Under the pieces are notes generated by a model, which ran no database searches, was not told where the DNA came from, and was given only the letters and a program-made list of their open reading frames with translations. The translations under genes were made by a program, and so were the position numbers. Positions 25,560 to 37,310 of a DNA stretch of 64,000 bases are shown here, piece after piece (position 1 is the first letter of the stretch; the number at the start of each line of letters is the position of its first letter). The DNA is taken from the NCBI RefSeq assembly GCF_921293095.1, contig NC_060246.1, positions 15,642,001 to 15,706,000 of the forward strand, in the 5' to 3' direction. Origin of the DNA: Ischnura elegans (lineage: Eukaryota > Arthropoda > Insecta > Odonata > Coenagrionidae).

Positions 25560-26110
25560 CGGAGAATGAGTGCTCGTGATTACTAGCTCGGTCGAGTCGT
25601 GCAAATGGTCCGCGAGAGTGAGCGGCGGTGGGTCGAAATTTCCTCCCAAAATGTCAGCCCGCCCCCCATCACAATGTACTCTTTCTGTGAGAGCGGGGCT
25701 TCATCCCCTTAGCGGAGCGGGCGGGCGGTGGGCCCAGAGTGGATTAGCGCCTCCCCCCTCGCCAGGGAAAGGAAAGATCGTGCCGGCTTCACTTCCTCGT
25801 TCTCTCGCCCACTTTCCCTCTCTTCTTCCCTGCCCTCCGCTGCTCCCGTGCGAGTCTAAGTCCTCCCTGTCGATTCGCTCCGTCGAGAGGAGGCGATGCA
25901 CTGCAGACCGACGAGCGCTGAAGACGAGACAGTAAGTGACCCCACCCCGAAAGGCACCGTTTGCGCACCCTTTCACCTTTCCCCGTCTCTGCCGTTCCCC
26001 ACGAGCCGCTGCTGGCCTTGGCGAACGATTCTTCACGTCGCCGTCTGTTTACTTCTGCGCTCGGCTGCCGTCTTCCCTCAGCTCGTCCCGGGCAGAAACT
26101 CGTTATCAGG
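25560..26110 (+). promoter_or_regulatory. CpG-rich block, candidate promoter with first exon donor at 25932
   Basis: This is one of the two most GC- and CpG-rich stretches in the window. A short frame from ATG 25896 ends after 12 codons at a strong donor, ACA|GTAAGT (GT at 25932). Overlapping frames on both strands are a composition effect. A plus-strand gene starting here could connect to candidate exons at 26748 and 32951, but the 12-codon frame is not phase-compatible with 26748, so the exon would have to be 5' UTR. Confidence 0.3.
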
Positions 26111-26747
26111 ACGTACCTCAGGTGAAATTTGGAGATTAATCTCTTTGTCGAAGCATTGGACGCTGAAAGGAAGGAGGTATAAGGATCTACTGGTGGATGG
26201 AACAGTAATTTCCCTCTTGTTTTGGCAGTAGAAGGACTCCGTAGCCGTCAGTCGAGGCAAGTTTAGTGACTTTTGCATGAATTCGGACTGCCCGACACCT
26301 CGCTTCGGGACGCAGTTGGCGATTGTGTGGCCATCGGACGTGTGCACCCCCACTGTTCATTTATTACCCGGTCCCCTAATCACGCGGGTCATTGGTGTCC
26401 GATTCCCGAACGACCTGAAGGAGGCTGACTGTGCCAAAAGTGGCAATTCTTTCCTATTCGAGTTCTCCAATGGATACATGGCTGAGCAGGAGCACCCGAG
26501 TTCTCAGCTGAATATATGAGTACCGTTGTGTACGAATGCCAAAATGAGTGCAATCCGTTGCTGTGGTATTATCGTGTGAATTCATTGCATTCGAGTTCTT
26601 AAGCATTTATCCCTGAACTCGCATTGAACGGTCTTCATTATTAGTTTTCCGTGTTTGCAAATTAGACTACTCATGTATTTACTAGAATGATTATGTGTTC
26701 AGTCTTGTTTTCAAGTATTCATTTTGATTAACAACACATTCTTGTAG

Positions 26748-26875
26748 GCAGTTGGATAATCCTGGCGATCGTATGAAGGTCGTGGAATGTGTGAAGCGGA
26801 TGCGCTTTGTTTGGCGGCTCTTGTTTATACTTGCATCGGGGTCATTATCTCTCCGATATGTTGGATCACCCCGTG
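26748..26875 (+). CDS. candidate exon with signal-anchor-like segment (hypothetical gene)
   Basis: An acceptor with pyrimidine stretch and TTGTAG is followed by an open frame containing MKVVECVKRMRFVWR and then LLFILASGSLSL. Basic residues before a hydrophobic core are the form of a signal peptide or signal anchor. A possible donor CCCGTG|GTATTA lies at 26876. The frame joins in phase with the short candidate exon ending at 19673 (phase 2). No homology is recognised. It is equally possible that this is chance. Confidence 0.2.
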
Positions 26876-27261
26876 GTATTAACGCTTGGCAGTTTTTTTT
26901 CAGTCGCAAAAACGTTTCTCCTAGCTTTCGCATCCCATCTACTTCATGCTATGGCTCTCTGTTTTGGTTAGGGAATGTGAAGTGGATGGCCAAAGCAGTA
27001 TTTTTTAAAAGTTTATTCAGAGGAAAATCGACACTTTTTGGCAGACTGAAAGGTCTTGGCATGTTATTTTAGCCTTAAAATAAGAAAATATGCACTAATA
27101 TTTTATCCTCAACGAAGCTGAATGGCATGACTGATTTTTAAAAGTTTTATATATCACTAGGCGTTTTTAACGTTTTGAGCGATTCAGTATCGCTAAATGG
27201 AAACTTTTAAGCTTTTTCATTATGCACGTATTGTCCCCGGGATTTGGTGCTTAACAAGGGA

Positions 27262-27928
27262 ATAGGGTGGTTTCCTATTATTTTTTTATTGCTTTAATCG
27301 AAAGATTATTACTCCTGGAGTACGTATTTCACGCTTTTAGATTTTTAAATGACAACATCTATTTTTCGCGATTAAATGAAAAGTGAAAATTTTTAAGCGC
27401 GCGAAAACGCGACGCTTAAGTATGAATGCCGGGAAATATCTCCGTACGTCGTATTTCTGGTTCCCCCTCCCGCCCGGTGAGGTGACCTTGAGGCGAGGCT
27501 TAGCGCTGATACGTCGCAGGATGCTAGCGGATAGCTGAGTACCTTGCTGGATGGTAGCGCTTGGCTTAAAAAAGGTTTATTAATACCTTATCAAACGAAG
27601 AAAACTTTCCGAACTTAGCCAGTTTTAATAGGTGATTATTAAGACATGTTTCCCTGAGCTCTGTGCCTCATGCATGCATTGGTAACCTCAGACGATGTAT
27701 AACTCCTATCCTCTCGTGTAGAAACTAGGTCCCTGTGACGTCATGCGGAGTGGAATCGCATGGGCGCCAATCTGGCCTTTTTCAAATGAGGATAAAATTT
27801 GACCCTTGCCATTCGTCTAAACCGGTATTTCAAAAACCAAATAATTTGTGTATTATGAATACACTAATGGTGGGTAACGAATCGCAATCAATGCCTTTCG
27901 TTTTCTTTGATGAAGGAAACTACCCTAT
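27262..27928 (+). mobile_element. MITE family M, copy 4 (young subfamily)
   Basis: The termini ATAGGGTGGTTTCCT and AGGAAACTACCCTAT are well preserved. It is almost identical over its length to copy 5 at 58930, including the shared variants GGTGAGGTGACCTTGAGG and GTCATGCGG or GTCATGCAG. The CRE TGACGTCA is at 27736-27743, but the adjacent E-box is lost (TCATGC). Close similarity of copies 4 and 5 indicates a recent burst. Confidence 0.9.
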
Positions 27929-27945
27929 TAAAGATTCAGTGAAAG

Positions 27946-28805
27946 CAGTAAAGTAGAGTGAAACGGAGAAATCAATTTTTTTCAAATCCATGTGGCCCAC
28001 TGAAAAAAGTTGAACTGTTCTGAACTGAACTGTGGAACTGATCAAATATAAGGTGAACCCTCTTGGTGAACCCCTGACCCTCGCTCACATGCCATTTATG
28101 GGGAGGAGGGTCAAATATCTAAAACATTAAATATTTTATGGTCATTCCCTATAGATGTTTCCCTATAGAGGCCTCATCATGGACCGGAGGCTCCTTACCT
28201 GCGTTCTGGGATCTAAGAATATTGCTAACAATACAAAATATTTCATCTTTTTTCTAAATGTTTGAAATGTCGATTTATTAAACGCCGACGAGACGCCAAA
28301 AAAAGGGAAAAGTCGTCTCACTGAGCATTCTATTCTGCCATCTGCCGATTTATATTATCAAAGGTGAGCGCCCATCTAGCAGCACACGCAAAGATGAATT
28401 TTGCTGTATTCGAGGCGTGCGATGGGGAGAGGCGAGTGGGGAGGGGACGGGATCGGCCTGCCGCTCTTCCATCCGCGACGCTGCGTGGGCGTTGGAATAT
28501 TTTCTTTGCGGACGTGCAATTAAATCTGGCATTTTGTGGCTTAGCGGTGGAAGATGCGTCAAAATGCGCGAAATTTTTGCCCTGAAAGAGCAGTAACTCG
28601 GCAAAATCTATAGGGAATAACAAAAAATTATTAAATTTTCCGATATGTGACCCTCCTCCACATGAATAGCATTTGAGCGAGGGTCAGGGGTTCACCAAGA
28701 GATTTCCAATATTTCAGGCCTTATTTTTCATCAGTCCCACAATTTTTTTTTCACTGGACCACATGGATTTGAAAATAATCGATTTTTCCTATCCGCCCTA
28801 CTGTA
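27946..28805. mobile_element. foldback element with arms of about 200 bp
   Basis: The left arm 27946-28154 and right arm 28607-28805 are inverted copies. Shared landmarks are CAAATCCATGTGG, CTTGGTGAACCCCTGACCCT, GGAGGAGGGTCA and ATTCCCTATAG, each found in reverse complement on the other side. The interior, about 450 bp, is GC-rich at 28380-28560 and contains no coding frame with a domain. This is a long-TIR or foldback type of DNA transposon; the superfamily is not assigned. Confidence 0.7.
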
Positions 28806-30726
28806 TAGGCTGAATGGCGATTGAGGCGAAGGCTTTGCCCTTTGTGGCGGGGTAATCTTCGCATCTAATTCTACTAATCCCGAGGTCTCAAGTTGGGTTA
28901 CCGCCAGATTAGGTTTTTTTGACGCTGAAGGCATGATTGCATGATAAGTTCTGCTTATTTAACCACTCGATATCCTGAGCTCAGGGTACTCCTGATGGGA
29001 TTCTGTGGACGTATGGGTCAGCAGAAGTGTACGAGCCGCGATAATAATTGAATCAAATAGTGTTAGCTGGGTCATGACGTTAGGCCACTCGAGCCTTACG
29101 GGTTCGTTGCCCCATTTGAAGCTTTCGAAGGGGCATATTAGTTGTTACGGAGCATAGATGGATAGAAGGAGACATTGATACAGTCCTTGCGAAAGCTTAC
29201 GACTATGCGCAGTTGACTACTTTGGGTCTGGAAGAGCGTATTCTCGGGAAAATCGTTGTTGCGGGTGAAAGGGCAGCATTGGGGAGCTTATATCTACAGT
29301 TTTCGTTGCAGACTTTGAATTTTGTCGTACACATTCAATGAATTTGAATGCTCCCTGCCAATCACCTCATGAGATTATGTCGGGGTCATACTTGAAGAAA
29401 TGGGTGAAGGGACAGCTGGGAAAGGACGACTATATGCTCCACGACGAGTCGAACGGAATCGTTCCCTTAAGTCCAGAATCGATTTTCGATTAATTGACTT
29501 TTGATTTTTGGTTTTTAATCAACTGCCTTAAAATTCGATTTTTTCCCCAAATTAATTGAGAAATCGATTTTATTAAATATTTAAGTAATTATCTGCTGAA
29601 ACATGGATGTTCTGTTGTAACAAAATGCAAAGTATGGGATAATGGGTACAATAGATATAAGAAAAGATCATATTAATTTAGTATAGTATTTTAAATGTAT
29701 TAACCTGCATTACCTTGCGCTTTTCGTGCATCGCGAAAGGACGCGGGGCAGGGTAAAGACCGACGGGTTTTATGCAGTTAAATAAACAGTAATAAATATG
29801 GCTGCGGTCATGTATTTGGTAGTTTAGACAAACTCAAGCTTTACAAGTGTAAAAACTGATTTTAAGGTGTGAAAAAACAATAAATTAAAGAGACAAATAC
29901 ATATAATCTGAATATTTCTGATTTGAAGTTTGGCATTGCTTTTTTACAATTCAATCATCATTCTCATTTTGACAACATGATATGTAATTGAAGACACAGT
30001 GCTCAACGATTATTTTACGCTCAATGGCTTTGTACAGGTATTGTATAAACTTTTATTTCTAACTTTCTCGATGGACAGCGAACAATACTATCCATGATCT
30101 TTTCGCCACTCTCAGAAATTTCTACCAAATATTTCGCGCTTCCGTAACGATACATCGCATATTATACAGTATTTCCTGTCATAGCATGAAATTTATGCCC
30201 AATTGTTTACTGGTGGCAGACAAGACTATCTACGATAAAAACTTTCAAGTTTTATTACAGTTAACTTTGAGAATAACTATGGAACTGATTGCCACGTTGT
30301 TCAATAGAGTGAAAAAATGTGCGGTCATCGACAGGATAAGTGAAGAAAGCTGTAAGTGGACCTTTCTTCACCAGTCGAAATTTGAATAAAGATATCGATT
30401 AATCGAAAAAAACGGTTCTTTATAAAAAAACAGTTTTTACAAAATCATGTTAACTATTAACTCTAAAAACACTGAAGTATACGTATGAGTGCTTGAATTA
30501 TCAGTAATAGCAACTTACAAATAAGCACAAGTTTTGGAATCACCGCTTGGAACCATTCAGCTTCACTATTTTTTTTGAAAGATCAACTGATTGAGACGCT
30601 ATCTCGATGATCGAGGGCGTGCCTTTCGAATTTTACCGGCGTTAGAGAGAGGTCTTTCACATGAGACGCATGACGTTATCGTAGGCCGGCAGTGACGCTG
30701 CTGAGATCAAACGAAATGGTCTAGAT
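28806..30726. other. intergenic, no gene supported
   Basis: AT-rich sequence. AATCGATTTT-type motifs cluster at 29470-29580 and 30370-30420 and resemble the subterminal parts of the hAT elements elsewhere in the window, but no clean termini are visible. Confidence 0.35.
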
Positions 30727-31038
30727 CAGGGGTATTCAAAATACAGCCCGCGGGCCGGATCCGGCCCGCGGAGAGCTTTCATCCGGTCCGCGCACTCGTT
30801 TCAGGTAGCGCGCGATTCTCGCTCGTTTAACTCTGTGAGACACCGCTAGGAGCATTGCAGCGCTGTACTGCACGTCAAAGTCGCCTTCAACTGTTCGTAA
30901 ATAAGAAATGCGCCACCGGATACTTCAGTAGGCGTTGGTATCGAATACTTCAGTCATCGGCAAATTTGCTATCCGGCCCGCGGCGCGATTCGGAACTTGG
31001 AATGTGGCCCTCGTGGCCTAGTAAATTGGATACCCCTG
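30727..31038. mobile_element. miniature hAT element, 312 bp
   Basis: The termini CAGGGGTATTCAA and TTGGATACCCCTG form an inverted repeat with the CAGGGG start of hAT elements. Just inside lies GCCCGCGGGCCGGAT on one side and ATCCGGCCCGCGG on the other. The left flank GTCTAGAT fits the hAT target consensus nTCTAGAn. The right flank begins TTTAGAT, matching seven bases with one change. There is no transposase. Confidence 0.75.
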
Positions 31039-32950
31039 TTTAGATCAAAGTTGAAAATTTGAGTTTGAAATCGAATATCAAGGCTTGATCTCGATTTCCT
31101 CGATCTTTCATTATTATCATTTTGCGAAATAAATGTTTTTTCCTTTCTCAAAAAATATGACTGAAAATTGAAATCTTTATCTTTTGAGCAGCGTTTGCAA
31201 TTTATAAACGAAATTTTACCACAAATATTAACGTATATCTCGATTTCTACATAACCATCAAAACAGAAATTATTGATGCATTAAATCCGTTAATATTGAC
31301 GATAGAGGTTCGTTCATAATTTGATAATGCACAAAAAAGTAGTATTTCAATTGAAAGTCTGCAATTTATACGGAAGGAACAAATGTCCATGTAGCTAATA
31401 AATATAAACAAATCATAAGTTGACCGCGAACCAATGACGCTGGTAGGTTTATAAACCCGGAAAGGAGGGAGCCCAACTATCCAAAGAGCTCGAGATAATG
31501 CGGAGTCTCCGCTTGGAGGGGTCGAATAAGGTTGGAGCTGAGTGTGTGTGATTATCCGCGAGACCCTTTCTTAACGAATGTCCTTCAAAAATGCTCCGCA
31601 CAGAGTGGACGGAAGAGTATCTTGGGGCCCAGTCCAGCAGTCATGCTAAGGAAAGAACTCCACCGTCTCGAAAGGGTTAAAACTCGATTTCTAATTTCAA
31701 TTGAAATCGATTTTTCCATTACTACGCGAGTTCCCGCCACTGGACGGACTACTTATTGTTTGCTTGCTAAAATGCTGCCCCTAACAGCAGTTGTAGGTGT
31801 CATGGCAGATGGAAAGGGCGGCAAACCGCTCTCCGATCGGCACGATACGATCGCAAAACAAGTAGCACGATGAGGAATGAAACAAAACGCTCACTAAGTT
31901 GGCAACGGATGCAGCCGAAAATGCGGTGCGATTGAAACGCGCCGAAAACGATATTCAGGGTGGGTAAATCTATTTTGGAGAAAGTGAGTGCTCTGAAGCG
32001 ATTTATTGATATTATAATTTCGAATCGTCGTCTCGCGTTATACAATGCATTCCTTCCGATCGCGAGGCTCCGTCCGAAGGACTATAATCGTAATAAAAAA
32101 AACCGGAGCCCTACAGTAGGCCACTCAGACCTGCCAATGTCCGCAGCACTTCGCCTCCCCTCCAAGATTCATCCACCAGCGAAGTAGAGTGTAGCGCTTC
32201 GCGGAGCAAAGCGAGGCGGCTAAATTCAAATGCTGCAGCAAGCTTAAAATCGAAAATCGATCGGCTGGAATGGATTTTGACCGATTTTTTAAAAACACAA
32301 TGTCGACTTTGATTAAATCGAAAATAAAAAAATCTTACAAGCCCACATTCGGCATGTAATTTCAACTACCGCAGCTCGAAACAATAGCTTAAGGATGTAT
32401 TGTATTTTAGTTTGGGGAAGGACAGAAGAGCGAGGGGGGTCAGGGGAGGGGGATGGGAAAGTGATCTTCGTCCTCCTGAGAAAACTCTTAGTTCCAGACC
32501 TGCCGCTAATCATTTCTCTGTGAAAAAATATTCTGTCTCCTGAGTTGAATTCCAGGTCACCGTCCAATTTTATCGCCTGGCTTTCGTTCATATAGCATAA
32601 AATGAAGTCGGGAACTTGCATGCCTACTGAGAGTCAATCAGGGACCCTGTTATAGAACATAATATGTAGTGTGTATGCAACTTCTACACCCATCAATTAA
32701 TCCTGAAGGCCAAGGCCCAAGAAGTTTACTCACAACCCTCTTTCTTGGCAACCCTGATGAAGGAAATGAATGCGTCCCATCGAATTTTCTTGAGAGTAAA
32801 TGTATATGTCATAAATTCAATGCCAGATCTTCCTCAATCATTAATGATGCTCTAGGTGTAAACATAGTTCTCTGAAGGAAAAAGAGAACATTATGGAGAG
32901 AAATTAGCCTGTAGGAGCTCAGGTAAACTTTTTACTGAAGGCAGAATTCC
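31039..32950. other. intergenic or intronic, no gene supported
   Basis: More ATCGAT-rich hAT-like debris lies at 31050-31110, 31670-31720 and 32240-32335. A reading frame at 32669-32875 lies just upstream of the candidate terminal exon but starts with GTG and has no domain. It could be an exon only if the transmembrane exon model is right. Confidence 0.3.
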
Positions 32951-33190
32951 CTGCTTGCTAATCACAGCAATAGGGTGAAATTTGGCGTAGTACAATCAGG
33001 GTCAATGAGTATTTCATCCTCTGAAGACCCTCATAATTATATTTCACAGGTCAATGCTTTTTCCTTGTGTTGGATAATAGCCACAGCAGTTCTTTTGATG
33101 CTGTCTGCTTTAGTTAACTCAATTATATACATTTATGCAGCAACTTGTACGCAGCATAGGAATTTAAGTGATTTAGATGACGAATCTTAA
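32951..33190 (+). CDS. candidate terminal exon with one transmembrane segment (hypothetical membrane protein)
   Basis: An open frame runs from the possible acceptor GAAGGCAG at 32950 (or TTCACAG at 33048) to TAA at 33188-33190. It encodes a Ser-rich stretch (SMSISSSEDP), then a strongly hydrophobic segment (CWIIATAVLLMLSALVNSII) and a short acidic tail ending NLSDLDDES. AATAAA follows at 33299-33304, about 110 bases past the stop, as expected for a real 3' end. The family is not recognised. Together with the hydrophobic exon at 26748 it may form one membrane-protein gene. The single long hydrophobic run could also arise by chance in AT-rich DNA. Confidence 0.35.
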   Translation: MLANHSNRVKFGVVQSGSMSISSSEDPHNYISQVNAFSLCWIIATAVLLMLSALVNSIIYIYAATCTQHRNLSDLDDES

Positions 33191-33298
33191 TATTTATCAG
33201 TGTCATGATAGAAAAGAAATGCTTGGAGCTAAGACCATTGACATGGATGAAATAATCTACTGAAAGCTTTATTTTTATACCGTTTACTTAGAATCTTA

Positions 33299-33304
33299 AA
33301 TAAA
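33299..33304 (+). terminator. AATAAA polyadenylation signal after the candidate membrane exon
   Basis: The hexamer sits 109 bases after the TAA of the candidate terminal exon. It is useful only as support for that exon. Confidence 0.3.
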
Positions 33305-33904
33305 ACAAAATATAGAAATTTTAACAATATTTTACACAACACACAAAACATAATCTAGCATTAACATGTTCTCATTCATCTACACGTATAACAATCAGTG
33401 CATTAAAGTATTTGTCATCCTATTATTTATGTATATTCTGTAAAAGAGGAATTTCTAGATTACACTTGAATTTGCATGTAAAATTATTGACATAATCATT
33501 AGCAATGATATCGACAATTTTAGAATGTACGATAGAAATTTTTGTAAGCATTCAATGAGCCAGGGGATATTATAACTGTACATTTCTTAATCTATTGAGA
33601 AACCAACATCATGCATTGCTCACAGTAATTAGCTCATTAAAATACACTTATGATCACTGCTATCTTATGAGATTATGATAGACAGCAAAATCTAGTAGTA
33701 TTCACGCTCTCACAACCAAATTTGTATTAAAATTCTCCCACAGCAATTACAGTGACACCAAAGGTCTGACCAGTCCTAGGCATTGCGGGATAGAATCTAA
33801 AAGTTTAATTTTTTTGTAAAGAAATCTTAACAATTTTTTATTCTCTCAGCGTCTGAGTAAAGCAAGCAGGGTAGGGTACAAAAGTATCGCGTGAGAAAGT
33901 GTGT
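33305..33904. other. intergenic, no recognised feature
   Basis: AT-rich sequence between the candidate polyadenylation signal and the repeat at 33.9 kb, with no supported gene or repeat. Confidence 0.4.
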
Positions 33905-34262
33905 GCGGTACAGCGGTCCACTCCGATTACGCCGCCGGGTCGGAAGACGGTCGGCCGCCGTGGCTGACAAAAAAGTATTTGGCGCCCACGTCGACTGCTT
34001 TGACGGTTGAATGCTACGTATACAACAAGCTGATTCTCATAGGCTATGGGATTAGAACGACTTATAGACTTAAAATACGATATTATTACGTGAGTTTCAT
34101 GATAGCGCTTTCTGTCGGCAGATTGTTGGGCCTACAGACCTCGAGAGCTCTGTAACCGAAACTCTCCATTCGACTCGACATTCGCAATAATACTCGAAGC
34201 ATTCGAGTCTAGTACTAACTACTGGACTATACTCAAATTTTCGAGTACTCGCACATCCCTAA
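33905..34262. repeat. interspersed repeat shared with 57160-57470
   Basis: Shared blocks include GACGATCGGCCGCCG or a close variant, GGCGCCCACGTCGAC, TTACGTGAGTTTCATGA and the end TTCGAGTACTCGCACAT. The right end TACTCGCACATCCCTA looks like a hAT-type terminus. The left end is not clear. Confidence 0.55.
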
Positions 34263-34331
34263 TTATTGACGGTATAAGTGATTACAGGGTAGTTTTTGAA
34301 ACCTTTATTATTGGAGTTGAGTCATTGGCAG

Positions 34332-34487
34332 GGGCGGATCCAGGATTTCTTTCTGGGGGGAGGGGGCACAAGGTTACCTCGTAATACAAAACGATCGCAA
34401 TGACAATGGGACGTTATTAAATCTTCCATATTTTTTAAGGTTCTGGGGGGGGGCACGTGCCCCCCCCCCCTAGATCCGCCTATGGTC
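34332..34487. mobile_element. 155-bp MITE with GGCGGATC termini and G/C homopolymers
   Basis: It starts GGGCGGATCCAGGATTT and ends CCTAGATCCGCC. Near the right end G9 is followed by CACGTG and a run of at least eleven C, a near-perfect palindrome (34445-34470). A truncated relative is at about 6950-7050 in the opposite orientation. Confidence 0.6.
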
Positions 34488-34689
34488 AATTGTAAAACCA
34501 AAACGGAATATTTATTTGTTTGGTTTATGCGACCTCATTAAATTTGGCGAGATGCATAATGCTAACCTAATCTACGCAGTTGAAACAGAATAAAATCATC
34601 GGCGTAGCATGTAAATACCTCTTATAAATCTACGCCAAGGAATCGACGAATATATTCCGCAAAAATATTGAAATTAACTTCCTACTTGG

Positions 34690-35860
34690 TTTTCAGCAAG
34701 GCTGCCGGAAAGGTAGATCATGCGAAACACAGCTCGCGCTTTTTTTCACGACGTTGTCAAATCAGATGAACCTTCGACACGTTACCTCATAAAAATTTTT
34801 ATTCTAATTACGGTATTGCGCAATATAATAAACATTAGTACTCTGGATATGCTACTTTCAGAGTGATCGTAAGCAAAAAGTAGTTCTTGCCTGAATTGGC
34901 TTTGATGTAGTTAAAGTGACATCAGGTGTCCCACAAGGACGCTTAATCGCCCCCCTTTTGTTTATTATTTACGTAAATGACACTGCTCCCGAATGAGGTG
35001 TAAAATACGTTTAGTTGCTGATGACACTGTCATCTATCGCGAAATTAGTGATCACTCTTGACTTTGGAATTCTATCATCGAGTTTAAACAATGTTCGTGT
35101 GTGTAGCCAAGAGTGGGCCTCGAACTTAATTAGAGCAGATACACGGCGTTGCATTTCATGTGGAGTTAGTCCAACTATCCCCATGTGTATAATGTGGATA
35201 GTGCTAACAATAAGGTGATGGATTAAGGGAATCATCTCGGAGTTTCGATAACTTCGAATCTACCGTGGGGAATATGTATAAGAAATATTTGTGATAGATC
35301 CCTGAAGCTAGGATTCTTCAAGCGTATTGTGGAAAGATTTCGATTGAGAAAGTAAAAGAGAGGGGCTTTTTCGCTCTTGTCCGGCCACACCTTGAATATG
35401 CAGCGAGTATATGGGATCCCGCACAGAAATACAATCCATGAACTTAGTAAAATACAAAGGAAAGTTGTTTGTGTCGCCCAAAACTGCTACGTGTTAGAGA
35501 AAAAGGATTAGAGAGATGTAAAACGTAAAGGCTGGGAGCAGCTAGAGACTCAAACGTCGCGGGCTAGGCTTAGATTGCTTGAGCAATTGAGAATAGATAT
35601 CCATAGGAGCGACATGAGAACATCATAATATAAACCTACTATAATTTCAGGTCTGACGGAAACTATAAATTGAGAGAGACATTTCACCGAACGGATAGGT
35701 ATGGGAATTCTTTTTTCCCAAACATACAGGGACTTAAATAAATTCTAGGCGTAATTTCGTTAGAGCTCTTCCTTTTTATGCGTAAACGGCAGGTGTCCTA
35801 AGACCCCCAGCCACACCCCTGTCGAGGCGGCTTGCGAGGTAGTATGTAGATCGCTGTACA
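34690..35860 (+). pseudogene. decayed non-LTR retrotransposon (Jockey/CR1-like) with 3' UTR
   Basis: Interrupted frames show RT signatures in order: QQGCRKGRSCETQLALFF at about 34693, VTSGVPQG then LLFIIYVND at about 34917-34980, LADDT at about 35015, HLEYAASIWDP at about 35390, and FHRTDRYGNSFFPN at about 35680. These are standard blocks of the reverse transcriptase and C-terminus of Jockey/CR1-like LINEs. Stops and frameshifts are many, so it is dead. The 3' region has GAGGCGGCTTGCGAGGTAG, and the same 3' end recurs on the minus strand near 58.4 kb. Confidence 0.75.
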
Positions 35861-35984
35861 TAGTCTTCAAAATCGCTGATAAATATTTTAATTGGCTCTT
35901 CAACAATTTATGAAATTTAAATATAGGCATTTATAACTCAAATTATGAGGTATTATTAAAGTTTTCTTCCGAGTAAGGGAGGTT

Positions 35985-37310
35985 TCCATTAAATACGCAA
36001 GAAGTATTCTGGCAGCCTGCCCTCCCTTCATGCACTTCCCTCTTCAATTCACAATAAGGCCTACTCCCTTTCATTCTATCTAAAATTCCTATTCTCTTCC
36101 TTCCGATCCCTCATTTAACCAACTTTCTACCCTCAAATACTGTTCTCAACAGTTAAATACACCAGTGTCTATTATTGCAGTGCTCTATTGTAAAAATCCC
36201 CTGCCCGCTAAGTACACCCGCCATCCATACCTTCTGTCTCCTTCGTATCTCATCTCAAAGCTGCCTCTCCTCACCCACTTCGTCATTCCTCCTACTCTGC
36301 GTCTACATTACTTTCTCCACACTCACACCGCAAACGTATCCAGTCTTCTCTCGTCATCCTTCCTAAGTGTCCATGTTTTCACATTCTGAGGGTACTCTCC
36401 GCATAGGCTCTTCTCTAGCCTTTTTTTTAAACTCCTGTATAAATTCAATTACAATTGTACAATTCCTAAACCTTTGTCCTAACCATGATGTAGTCTGATG
36501 TCCCACTGTATCCCCTGGACTCTTCAAAGTCTACATACACCTTTTATGATGATTGAAGCATGAGTTTTTTTTATGAATAACTTGTTTCTCTCTTTCTGGT
36601 GCTTTATTTCCCCTTCCGTTCCGCATGCATAATCGAAATTCTCCTATTTCGTTTCCACCACTCCCTTCCCCAAATGAGGCGTTCTAGTCCCCCATCACTC
36701 CTAGATTTTTCTTACCCGGGATTTACATGATTATTTCTTCGAGGTGTTCATACACCTCATCTACTTCTTTCTTCCTGTGTTTGCTTTTAGGTGTGTAAAC
36801 TTGAACTACTAAAAGGGTAGTGGGTTGCACCTCAATTTCTACCACCAGAATCCAATCGCTCACCTGATGTATATCTACCACTCTCTTACCGAGCTTACCA
36901 TTTAATACCAAAGCTACCCTTCGTCGACTTTCCTCCCTACATGCATCACTCCAGTAGTCCCCACCATCCTTCCATCTCAATTCACACAATCCCAAGATAT
37001 TTATCCTCTCTTTCTCCATGTCTTTTTTAGTTTACCCGCCATCATCATTGTTCTGACACTCCACGTCCTTAAATTCAGTGATGCCTTCTTCTTCTTCATC
37101 TTCTTGGTCTTCTTTCCTTCTCTCTTGGAAGCTGCTGCCGATGATGATAAGTCTTTTCGAGGAATTCGCATGATACGGACCTTGTCGACCTCGCTGCCAC
37201 CTGCGGAACCCGCCCCTAAGAGCCGGGTTCCGCAGGTGGCAGCGAGGATTAATCCTGACAGTGCAGCTCTAGGCTTCATAGGAGCGTGCAAACCTTTCCA
37301 ACTTGGCAAG
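35985..37310 (-). pseudogene. internally deleted RTE-like retrotransposon
   Basis: On the minus strand the 5' part (37310 to 36723) has SLNLRTWSVRTMM, then a one-frame shift, then GLCELRWKDGGDYW and TLLVVQVYTPKSKH, which are the start and middle of the apurinic endonuclease domain. Further 3' (about 36385 to 35985) the frame reads KTWTLRKDDERRLDTFAV, then EIRRRQKVWM and YCELKREVH, the C-terminal region of the same class of ORF. The reverse transcriptase core between them is gone. It is a different copy from the one at 16.9 kb and in opposite orientation. A perfect 24-bp hairpin lies in its 5' coding region. Confidence 0.75.
37188..37248. repeat. perfect 24-bp inverted repeat, 11-base loop
   Basis: Arms 37189-37212 and 37224-37247 are exact reverse complements containing CTCGCTGCCACCTGCGGAAC. 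The sequence is GC-rich, so the hairpin would be very stable. It lies in the 5' part of the minus-strand RTE copy. Confidence 0.85.

Noticed and set aside
32669..32875. Open frame with several Cys as a possible extracellular exon
   Set aside because: It starts at GTG, the acceptor and donor are weak, and no family is recognised; kept only as context for the candidate membrane exon.
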